A DNA stretch of 64,000 bases from CAYNWK01 sp964400875. Lineage in GTDB: Bacteria; Chloroflexota; Anaerolineae; Anaerolineales; UBA4823. Each line of letters opens with the position of its first letter. The first letter of the stretch is position 1. Positions 16,306 through 23,543 of this stretch are shown here, in pieces. The DNA lies in the NCBI GenBank assembly GCA_964400875.1, contig CAYNWK010000008.1, positions 4,204-68,203 on the forward strand. Reading direction: 5' to 3'. Position numbers and translations under genes: made by a program. Below the pieces are notes generated by a model, which worked only from the letters and a program-made list of their open reading frames with translations, was not told the origin of the DNA and searched no databases.

Positions 16306-17766
16306 CGTATCTCCGTGGTTGCGCAGGTGGGCCTGGACCGCCGGTTCGCCTACCGTGATCGTATGGGCGTTGTCCGGGTTCCCGGGGGGCCGGTGGCAGA
16401 TGGTCACTTTCCCGGTTGCGTCTCCGGTATCATCCTCATCTTCATCGCCGGGCGGTTCGCCGATGCCGTCGTCCAGGTCGTGCAGGACGACGATCTTGAC
16501 GACCTGCAAGGAACCGTCTTCCTCGAAGCACAGGGTGATTAACAGCACGCTGCCAGAGTTGATCTCGCCTTCAATCTCGACGTCATCGTCGATCAGGAGG
16601 GCTGGCCAGTTCAGCAAGACGATCTCGCCATCCTCAACGCTCAGGACTACGTCGCTGATGATCAGGCAGCCACCAGTGAGGGATCCTTCCAGGGATTGGA
16701 TGCGGGTAGCCCGCCAGCTGCCGTTCGGAAGCAGGAGCACCTCCACGCGAACCAGATCGCCTACTTCAATGCCGGCCTCGATTGTGGTTGCTTCGTCCAC
16801 CAGCAGGGGCACTCCATTAACAATCCATGGCTCGGTGCTCTCCACCAGCCCGAATAAGACTGCCTTGAGTGTTAGATCCCCCTCGATCTCCTCGTCTTTT
16901 TCGATAACCTGCGCCAGCCAGGCGCCGTCCGATTGAATTTCGCCCGTTACTTCGACCAGGTCGCCCACCTGGACGCCTGCATCGATGCGGGTGTCCTCGT
17001 TGACCTCCAGGTCAACGCCGGCGATCACCCAAGGGGAGATGTTTTCGACCACCCCACTGAAGTCGAAGGTCGGGGTATCTACGTCCGTAGCTCGTATTGC
17101 CAGGGCTAACCAGGTGCCGTCGGCCAGGACGACGCCTTCAACGGTAACTGCTGAACCGACCTCGGGCGCTCCCTCGATTTCTGTGGCCGCGATCACGGTC
17201 AGCAGGCGACTCGATACGGTCCAGGTGTCCTCTTCGATCGCATCTACCGTGCCGTCAAACTCGAAGGGGTTGACCAGCTCCGTCTCTTGAGCGGGGGTCA
17301 CTTTCTCGGCGATCAACTGGCCCTCATCCAGGCTGCCGGTGACCTGTACGTAATCCCCCGGTGCAGCAGACCCGTCGAGCGTGGTCCCCTGGGCCAGGAG
17401 AATCTGCCTGCCGTCCAGTTCCAGCGATGAGCTGTCCAGGGAATCCAGACGACCGGATAGAGCAAACCCCGTTTCGGCTGCGCCGCGGCTCACCAGGATC
17501 ATGTCCACCTGGCGAACTTGCGGCTCTACAGCAAGAGTGTCTGGCGCCTTTGCAGGGGTCTCGGTCTCAGGCTTTTTATCCTGGCGAGCGCTCTCCAGCG
17601 CTGCCCCAACAGCCGTCGATTCCGTAGCCAGTTCCGTGTGTTGCGAGGCCCGATTACCGATCAGCCAGGTCGCGCCGGCAATCCCGGCGGCGACGAAAAC
17701 GCATAAGAACACGATCAGGATTGCCGGGACCAACCATTTCAATATCGACGTATCTCTTTGTCGCAT
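16288..17766 (-). CDS. Membrane-anchored DUF5666-repeat protein
   Basis: A 492-residue protein with one N-terminal membrane helix (WLVPAILIVFLCVFVAAGIAGATWLIG), a Glu/Ala/Thr linker and at least four DUF5666-type beta domains. These show the alternating pattern SGRLDSLDSSSLELDGRQILL, then GDYVQVTGSL...LIAEKV. An acidic linker (DDGIGEPPGDEDEDDTGDA) leads to a C-terminal motif VTICHRPPGNPDNAHTITVG...HLRNHGD seen at the end of many bacterial surface proteins. The function is unknown. The start at MRQRDTSILK is preferred because GGAGG lies 6 nt upstream. It converges on the AcnX genes. Confidence 0.8.
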   Translation of the reverse strand: MRQRDTSILKWLVPAILIVFLCVFVAAGIAGATWLIGNRASQHTELATESTAVGAALESARQDKKPETETPAKAPDTLAVEPQVRQVDMILVSRGAAETGFALSGRLDSLDSSSLELDGRQILLAQGTTLDGSAAPGDYVQVTGSLDEGQLIAEKVTPAQETELVNPFEFDGTVDAIEEDTWTVSSRLLTVIAATEIEGAPEVGSAVTVEGVVLADGTWLALAIRATDVDTPTFDFSGVVENISPWVIAGVDLEVNEDTRIDAGVQVGDLVEVTGEIQSDGAWLAQVIEKDEEIEGDLTLKAVLFGLVESTEPWIVNGVPLLVDEATTIEAGIEVGDLVRVEVLLLPNGSWRATRIQSLEGSLTGGCLIISDVVLSVEDGEIVLLNWPALLIDDDVEIEGEINSGSVLLITLCFEEDGSLQVVKIVVLHDLDDGIGEPPGDEDEDDTGDATGKVTICHRPPGNPDNAHTITVGEPAVQAHLRNHGDTLGPCP

Positions 17767-17964
17767 AGCTGCCTCCACATTATTCACGAGCATAACCCGC
17801 GCCCGGCCCTCTCCCAGGCGGCTTGGGAGTTCACTCGTTAGGACGAACGTATGCGCTCGACGTTACACGTCGAGAAAACCCTTAACCGGGATTTAAACTC
17901 GGGGTTAGTGGATGGAGGATGCTTGAGATCTTGTTCGTTCGCAGGGCAACTCAGGAACGATGGG

Positions 17965-18762
17965 TTACAGCGATACCCTTTCGGCCAGGCGGGCCATTTC
18001 TCGGATGGGGTCGTAATCGGCGTCGGTTACCGCGACGAACCGGGCGACCTGGGCGCGGGCGAGCAGATCGCTGGCGCGCGGATCCCGGTGCATACTCAGC
18101 AGAGCCTCGCGGAGAGCCGTGCGCAGGCCCGTATCCACATCCACGCGCACCACCCAGGGAGGGATCGGGCTGGGTCCCCAGGTGGCGACCGTGCGGATGG
18201 ATCTGGCAATGCGCGGGTCCTCGGCGATGGCCAGCTCGAGCACGGTGCTATCAATGGCTGAGGCGTCCACGCGGCGCGCCAGGATCAGATCCAGCGCGGT
18301 CAGGTGCGCGCCGGCGGCGATGACTTCACCAAAGAATTCACCGTTTTCCCCCATTTTGGCAAGCTGGTAACAGGTCAGGTTGTAACCCGAGTGGGAATTG
18401 GGCTCGTTGTAAGCCCAGGAAGCCCCGCGCAGGTCGAGGAAAGATCGGAAGGGGCTGTCGCGGTGCACGGTCACGTCCGAGAAGTACACCGGGTGATTTT
18501 GATATCGAGGGGCGCGCATCACCGGCGCAGCGAGCAGCTCGATTTGCGGTTGGAGCCGGGCTACCTTGCGCACGTAAGGCAGCCCGCAGATCCAGCCGGC
18601 CTGCACTTCACCGGCGTCGAGCATGCGCTCGCGGTCCGACCAGGGAGGATCGCTGACGAAATCGATCGGCAAACCTAGCCGTTCCGATAAATACTCGGCG
18701 ACGGTCCGGGGGAAGAAATCGGCGTTGGGGGATTGGATAGAGGTGATTTTAAGGGTTTCCAT
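17965..18762 (-). CDS. PhnD-like substrate-binding protein without signal peptide
   Basis: The 265-residue protein resembles phosphate/phosphonate ABC binding proteins (PhnD family): DFVSDPPWSDRERMLDAGEVQAGWICGLPYV, then SFLDLRGASWAYNEPNSHSGYNL and ILARRVDASAIDSTVLE. These form the two lobes of a ligand-binding cleft. The N-terminus (METLKITSIQSPNADFF) has no signal peptide or lipobox, and no ABC permease or ATPase gene is adjacent, so it may bind its ligand in the cytosol. It is divergent from the NB-ARC gene, with about 100 nt between them. Confidence 0.75.
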   Translation of the reverse strand: METLKITSIQSPNADFFPRTVAEYLSERLGLPIDFVSDPPWSDRERMLDAGEVQAGWICGLPYVRKVARLQPQIELLAAPVMRAPRYQNHPVYFSDVTVHRDSPFRSFLDLRGASWAYNEPNSHSGYNLTCYQLAKMGENGEFFGEVIAAGAHLTALDLILARRVDASAIDSTVLELAIAEDPRIARSIRTVATWGPSPIPPWVVRVDVDTGLRTALREALLSMHRDPRASDLLARAQVARFVAVTDADYDPIREMARLAERVSL

Positions 18763-18865
18763 TACGGAAAAACGGGTCCGGGTTGCGTTGATAGGGATAG
18801 CAGAGCATTTCTCTGCCAGTGTGGATTATCGTAGATCGCTCCTGGAGAGCGAAAGGACCCCAATC

Positions 18866-21190
18866 ATGTCTACAGAAGTCCTCGCCGATATGATCCAGGC
18901 GGAGGTAGGCGACAACGCCAGCGGACAGATCGCCGTCGGCAAGCACATCGTGCAGATCGGCGACTTTCACGGTGTGCTAATTGTACCCTCAGAGAGCCCG
19001 GAGCCAGCCTCACCCCGCCTCAGGCCCGCGCCGGTGCGGCTGCTGCCGCGCCCGTTCCCGGACCTGCTCGACCGCGAGTCTGAGAGCAGCGCAGCGACGC
19101 AGGCGCTACAATCCGGTCAGCTGGTAGCGTTGAAGGGCGAACCCGGGATTGGCAAGACGGCCCTGGCGCGCTTCTTGGCTTACCAACCGGTCGCCGACGC
19201 TTTTCCCGGAGGCGTGGTTTATTTGCCCGTGCGCCACATCCCGGCGGAAGATCTGCTGCTGGAGCTCTTCGACGCCTTCTACGAGCGCGAACCCAACGTG
19301 ATGCCCACCGCAACCCAGATCCGGCATGCACTGCAGTCGATCCGCGCCCTGGTCATCCTGGATGACCTGGAACTGGATCGGGAGGATGTGGAGCTGTTGT
19401 TCGACGCTGCGCCGCAAAGCACCTTCCTGCTGTCCGCTTCCCGATCCCTGCCCTCAGCGGCAGGCCGCTTGATCCAGCTGCGCGGCCTGCCGATGGAGGA
19501 AGCGACGGACTTGGCCGGGCGCATCATGGGACGCCAGTTCGACGAAGCCGAACGCGCCGCGGTCCGGGAGATTTGCACTACGCTGCAGGGACACCCACTG
19601 CGCATCATCCAGACCATCGCCAGGGCGAAGGAAGAAAACCTGTCCCTGGCCCAGGTTGCGCGAACGTTGAAAGCGGGGGAAGCGGATGAGCGCCGCAGAT
19701 GGGGGCTACTGGCGCTGCCCGAGAAGTCCCGGCGCGCCCTGGCTGCGCTCGCCGCCCTGAACGGCGCACCGATTAACTCCCAGCATCTACTCAGCCTGGC
19801 CGGAGTCGACGAGAACGGTTCTGCGATCGAAGACCTGCTGCGGCGCGGCTTGCTGGAACGTGAGGACCAGGAACTGCGCCTGTCCGGGGATCTGGGCGAG
19901 GTTCTGCGCCAGATCTGGGACCTGTCGCCCTGGGGTGAACGCCTGGTCGATCATTTCCTCGATTGGGCGGCCATTCACGGAGGCGTTGCCCAAGAGGTTG
20001 CCGCGCAGGTCGAAGCCTTGCAAGCGGCGATCGACTGGGCCGGCGAACTGGAGCGCTGGCGCGATCAGCTGCGCCTGGTGCGCTCGCTGGAGGGGGCGCT
20101 GGCATTGAGCTCGCGCTGGGGCGCCTGGGCGCAGACGCTGCAGTCGGCCTTAACGGCCGCCCGCCAGGCCGGCGATCCGCTCGTCCAGGCCTGGGCGCTG
20201 CACCAACTTGGCAGCCGGTCCCTCGCCCTGGGCGATCTGTCCAGCGCCCGCCAGGGGTTGGTCAGCGCGCTGCGCTTGCGCGAAGCCATGGGCGATGCAA
20301 CAGGGGCGGCTTTCACCCGCCACAACCTGAAAATGCTGCTCGGCGCCCCGCCTTCCGGCAAGCCTCCGGAGAAGCCACCGCGGAAACTTCCCATGGACGG
20401 CGGCGGATCAGCGGGATTGCCGCTGCCCTCCGGGATGTTTTTGCTCGCCCTCGCCAGCGCGCTGCTGCTTGGCTCGGTTCTGGCATTCCGGGTCGGGGAG
20501 GTGGTGGCCAAGGCCCTGGTAGTCGCTACATCGCAGCCGACGCTCACGTCGAGCCCAACCGCGTCGCTAACGCCCAGCCGCACGCCCACGGCGAGGTATA
20601 CGCCAACGCCTACCGCCTCGGACACGGCGACGCCGACCCCGTCCGCTTCACCGGCGCCCACGGATACGCCGATCCCAACCGATACGGCGACCTGGACACC
20701 GACCTTCACCTTCACGCCCACGGACCAGCCCACGCTGACGGATACACCCCGGCCTACGGAGACGCCTACTTCAACGCTTACCCCAACGCCAACAGACACA
20801 CCGACGCCTACCACAACGCTGACGCCGACCGATCCCGCGCCCGATCCTCCGGTCGATCTGTTGGTCCGGGACTCCTGTTCGGAAGGTCTATACTACGTGG
20901 CGCTGGTGTGGGTCGACCAGGCGGAGAATGAAGAAGGGTATGTGGTCTTCCGGGAAGGTCAGGCGATCGCTGAACTCGAACCAAACTCCGACTTTTATGA
21001 GGAGTGGCTCAAGCAATCCGGCCGGTACACCTACGGCGTCCAGGCTTACAACCAGTGGGGCGAGTCGGAGATGGCGGAAACCGTTTCAAAAGGCTGTTGG
21101 TCGTTCGAAGATATCCTGCCAACGCTGGTCCCGGTCTTACCAATCGATCCGATCTGGCCGATCGTACCGACCGTTCCCAGTATTCCGTGA
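18866..21190 (+). CDS. NB-ARC STAND ATPase with amyloid-like motif and FnIII ectodomain
   Basis: A 774-residue protein of unusual build. Residues 16-40 hold a short motif with NASG, AVGKHIVQIG and FHGVLIV, similar to bacterial amyloid signalling (BASS/RHIM-like) sequences. An NB-ARC ATPase follows: Walker A GEPGIGKT at 91-98, Walker B ALVILDDLE near 161-169 and a GHP motif. A helical region with TPR features precedes a membrane helix (about 524-547). After that come a Thr/Pro-rich stalk (about 555-660) and a fibronectin III-like domain (about 660-748). The frame is open further upstream, but MSTEVLADMI has GAAAGGA before it and the earlier part mirrors the PhnD-like gene. It probably switches with ATP to oligomerise and signal. 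Confidence 0.8.
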   Translation: MSTEVLADMIQAEVGDNASGQIAVGKHIVQIGDFHGVLIVPSESPEPASPRLRPAPVRLLPRPFPDLLDRESESSAATQALQSGQLVALKGEPGIGKTALARFLAYQPVADAFPGGVVYLPVRHIPAEDLLLELFDAFYEREPNVMPTATQIRHALQSIRALVILDDLELDREDVELLFDAAPQSTFLLSASRSLPSAAGRLIQLRGLPMEEATDLAGRIMGRQFDEAERAAVREICTTLQGHPLRIIQTIARAKEENLSLAQVARTLKAGEADERRRWGLLALPEKSRRALAALAALNGAPINSQHLLSLAGVDENGSAIEDLLRRGLLEREDQELRLSGDLGEVLRQIWDLSPWGERLVDHFLDWAAIHGGVAQEVAAQVEALQAAIDWAGELERWRDQLRLVRSLEGALALSSRWGAWAQTLQSALTAARQAGDPLVQAWALHQLGSRSLALGDLSSARQGLVSALRLREAMGDATGAAFTRHNLKMLLGAPPSGKPPEKPPRKLPMDGGGSAGLPLPSGMFLLALASALLLGSVLAFRVGEVVAKALVVATSQPTLTSSPTASLTPSRTPTARYTPTPTASDTATPTPSASPAPTDTPIPTDTATWTPTFTFTPTDQPTLTDTPRPTETPTSTLTPTPTDTPTPTTTLTPTDPAPDPPVDLLVRDSCSEGLYYVALVWVDQAENEEGYVVFREGQAIAELEPNSDFYEEWLKQSGRYTYGVQAYNQWGESEMAETVSKGCWSFEDILPTLVPVLPIDPIWPIVPTVPSIP
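20535..20845 (+). repeat. Thr/Pro-rich stalk repeats
   Basis: Short in-frame repeats of the type TPTxT/SPTxT (ACGCCGACC-like units) encode the stalk between the membrane helix and the FnIII-like domain of the STAND protein. Such low-complexity linkers are common in surface proteins and often O-glycosylated. Confidence 0.8.
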
Positions 21191-21220
21191 CGAACGGTTT
21201 GCACCGCGGGCGCGTTGAAA

Positions 21221-21255
21221 AAAAACCTCGTAGGTTCCGAACCTACGAGGTTTTT
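21221..21255. terminator. Bidirectional intrinsic terminator
   Basis: AAAAACCTCGTAGGTTC (21221-21237) and its complement (21239-21255) make a nearly loopless palindrome with A-rich and T-rich flanks on both sides. It lies between the convergent STAND and ferritin-like genes and can end both transcripts. Confidence 0.85.
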
Positions 21256-21295
21256 ATATGTTGACCGCGTTAGCAGGTAGCTTGAGTCTTCGAGG

Positions 21296-21721
21296 TTACA
21301 ACGGCCAATCGCGCAGGATGCGCTCGGTCTCTTCCATGTGGCCGCTCTCGTCGCGCACCATATCCTCGAGCTGGACGGACAACCCCTTGTCGCCGTACTC
21401 GTCGGCCTGTTCAGCCCGCCGAGTGTAATCTGCAACCGCCTGTTTCTCGGCCTCCTGTACAGCCTGGAGCATCTTGCGGTTGGAATCCGCGGCAGGCACC
21501 GCGCGCGGTTGGGTGGTCGGTTCACCGTCCAGAGCGACGATCTTGTTCGCCAGGAACTGCGCGTGGCCTTGTTCGTCGGCCACCTCGGTCAGGAAGAAAT
21601 TGACCAGCTGCGGCCGGAATGGGCCGGTGGCTTTGGCTGCGTAGGTGATGTACTGGATGATGGCGCTGAGCTCGCCAGCCAGGTCCTCGTTCAAGTGATC
21701 GATTAGCTTTTGCTTGTCCAT
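21296..21721 (-). CDS. Ferritin-like / bacterioferritin-family protein
   Basis: A 141-residue four-helix ferritin-like protein. Helix 1 has the iron-ligand Glu in LNEDLAGELSAIIQY, helix 2 the EVADEQGHAQFLANKI pattern (ExxxH), helix 3 QAVQEAEKQAVADYTRR and helix 4 LEDMVRDESGHMEETERIL (ExxxDExxH). This is the di-iron layout of bacterioferritin and rubrerythrin-like domains, slightly shorter than full bacterioferritin. An iron-oxidising or peroxide-detoxifying role is inferred. AAAGGA precedes the ATG. The gene stands alone. Confidence 0.85.
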   Translation of the reverse strand: MDKQKLIDHLNEDLAGELSAIIQYITYAAKATGPFRPQLVNFFLTEVADEQGHAQFLANKIVALDGEPTTQPRAVPAADSNRKMLQAVQEAEKQAVADYTRRAEQADEYGDKGLSVQLEDMVRDESGHMEETERILRDWPL

Positions 21722-21836
21722 ACTCGTTCCTTTCTAAGCCCTCCATAATTGTGGAATACTGTAGAATGTCGCCTGCGCGCTGACCCAGGAAAACGGATCA
21801 TTCGCAGTCCAGGCAGTACTCCTGAGCCCCCTACTA

Positions 21837-22373
21837 TTATAAGCCAAACGATTCTAAGATGCGGGACACGGTCTGCTCAACGGACAGCTGGCTGGTGTCG
21901 ATCACCAACCAGCCAGGGGCAAAATCGCCTTCTTCGGCAAAGGACTGGTGGGTACGGCGGATGGTTTCAGCCAGGACTTCGGTGTCAAAATTTTTATTCT
22001 GGCGTGATCGGTTGCGCTCGAGGGCGGTTTCCAGGTCGGGTTGGAGCAAGATCTTGTAGACTTCCTCGCGGGCCAGCCGCGGTTCGTAGAGCGACTGGGC
22101 TTCCTGCAAGGAGATTACATCGTCGATGGCGACAGTAAACCCCTCCCGGGCATACAGGCGCGCCGTTTGCAGGGTGGCCTGCCTGGCGAGGCGAAACTGG
22201 CGGCTGGTCTCGTCGGTCCATTCAGGGATAGGGTGGGCGATGCCGGAGACGACGAAGGCGCGCAGCTCGTCAACCGGCAGGTGTAAGCCGGTGGGAAAAT
22301 GCTGGAGCAAGGCGCAGGCTACCGAGGATTTGCCGCTTCCGGGAACGCCGGTGAGTATGAAAATTTTGCTCAT
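21837..22373 (-). CDS. P-loop kinase-like ATPase (zeta-toxin/CPT-like)
   Basis: The 178-residue protein has Walker A GVPGSGKSS at 9-17, a Walker B-like FTVAIDD near residue 80, and a lid-like basic stretch (LERNRSRQNKNFDT). This fits small phosphotransferases of the AAA_33/chloramphenicol phosphotransferase/zeta-toxin group that act on small molecules or nucleotides. No antitoxin gene is adjacent, so a toxin role is unlikely. The substrate is unknown. Confidence 0.75.
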   Translation of the reverse strand: MSKIFILTGVPGSGKSSVACALLQHFPTGLHLPVDELRAFVVSGIAHPIPEWTDETSRQFRLARQATLQTARLYAREGFTVAIDDVISLQEAQSLYEPRLAREEVYKILLQPDLETALERNRSRQNKNFDTEVLAETIRRTHQSFAEEGDFAPGWLVIDTSQLSVEQTVSRILESFGL

Positions 22374-22463
22374 AGGTTTTATTTCGCTTTTCCGTGTCTG
22401 GTTGATTGGTCGGGGGAGCTGTCGTCGACGGGTCTCTCTCTCAGCAGCAGGGGGTTGGTGAGA

Positions 22464-23108
22464 TTACCGGATAGGTTCACTGCAGGCGTCATACATACGG
22501 ATTTCCGCCTGAGCGGCCGGTGAATTGGGGTATTCCATCGAGAACAACGTCCAAATCATGGTATCGCGCGGTTTCCCATCCGGGGAGCGGTCGCGCCGAC
22601 GCAGCGTGGCTTCATGGGTGAAACCGAGCTTACGGGGGACCGCCGCGCTGCGCAGATTGATCGGGTCGCAGTGGATCTCCACCCGATCCACCGCCTGAAG
22701 CTCAAAAGCGACTTTTGTCAGGGCAGCAGCCACCTCGGTCGCCAGCCCCTGGCTGAGGCGCCCCTGGTCGATCCAGTATCCGATCTCGCTAGCTCCTTTT
22801 CCGAGACGGGTGTGCAAGCCAGCGCCGCCAAGCACAGCTGTTTCTTGAAGGTTGAAAATGCCGTAGAGGTAATCGCGGTCTAAATCGAACTTGCCTCGAA
22901 ACTGGCGCAGCAGCTCAACCCGATCGGGGATCGTCTTGGGTTCCTCCGCAATCCAGGGCATCCACGGCTTGAGGTGCTCGATGTTTTCCAGAATGGCTTT
23001 GTGGAACAGACCGGCGTCACCCGGGTTCCAGCAGCGGACGATCAACCTCTTCGTCCGGATGCGGTAGGCCGGGCTAGAGACCCGCTTTCCCTCCCCGTCC
23101 TGGCTCAT
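22464..23108 (-). CDS. GNAT acetyltransferase, RimJ/RimL type
   Basis: A 214-residue acetyltransferase: TKRLIVRCWNPGDAGLFHKAILEN at the start, IGYWIDQGRLSQGLATEV with the acetyl-CoA loop, and CDPINLRSAAVPRKLGFTHEATLRR near the C-terminus. It should transfer acetyl groups to a protein N-terminus or a small amine. The ATG of MSQDGEGKR is preferred over one four codons earlier, because the earlier codons contain the ribosome binding site GGAGG. Confidence 0.88.
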   Translation of the reverse strand: MSQDGEGKRVSSPAYRIRTKRLIVRCWNPGDAGLFHKAILENIEHLKPWMPWIAEEPKTIPDRVELLRQFRGKFDLDRDYLYGIFNLQETAVLGGAGLHTRLGKGASEIGYWIDQGRLSQGLATEVAAALTKVAFELQAVDRVEIHCDPINLRSAAVPRKLGFTHEATLRRRDRSPDGKPRDTMIWTLFSMEYPNSPAAQAEIRMYDACSEPIR

Positions 23109-23192
23109 CTCAACCTCCATTATATAGGATAAAACCGGGCTTGTTGGAGGGTTCGAGTTCTTTCATAACTTGAATTGTATGAAGCGTCCGGG

Positions 23193-23543
23193 TTACGCTT
23201 CAGCCTCAATCAATTCGATCTGGTGACCGTCCGGGTCGCGCAGGTAGGCCGAACGACCCCAGTAGAAGTCCTGGGGCGGGACCTCCAGCTTCAAACCGGC
23301 AGCGGTCAGCGCCTCGCAGGCGCCATCCAGGTCGTCGACCTCGAAGGCGGTATGGTCTTCCGGCGGCAGATCGCCCTCGCCTGGCGTGTAGGCGGCGTGG
23401 ATAAAGACTTTGGTCCCGTCCACCATGAAGATCGCCATATCCTCGGACTGCGCAACGGGTTCGACGCCGAGCAGCTGCCGGTAAAAACGAGACATTCCCC
23501 CCACATCATCGGTGAAATAAGCCAGTTCAACCAATCGCTTCAT
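23193..23543 (-). CDS. VOC/glyoxalase-fold protein
   Basis: The 116-residue protein shows two beta-alpha-beta-beta-beta modules of the vicinal oxygen chelate fold: MKRLVELAYFTDDVGGMSRFYRQLLG at the start, HTAFEVDDLDGACEALTAAG, and the ending YLRDPDGHQIELIE with the metal-site Glu. It may be a dioxygenase, isomerase or resistance protein. Its ATG lies inside the end of the large STAND gene (17-nt overlap), so it belongs to the same transcript. Confidence 0.85.
   Translation of the reverse strand: MKRLVELAYFTDDVGGMSRFYRQLLGVEPVAQSEDMAIFMVDGTKVFIHAAYTPGEGDLPPEDHTAFEVDDLDGACEALTAAGLKLEVPPQDFYWGRSAYLRDPDGHQIELIEAEA

Noticed and set aside
18623..18865. N-terminal extension of the NB-ARC gene
   Set aside because: It overlaps the divergent PhnD-like gene and its promoter region, and the ATG at 18866 has a good ribosome binding site.
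21837..22373. Zeta toxin of a toxin-antitoxin pair
   Set aside because: The P-loop kinase fold fits, but there is no small antitoxin gene beside it, so a toxin role is unsupported.
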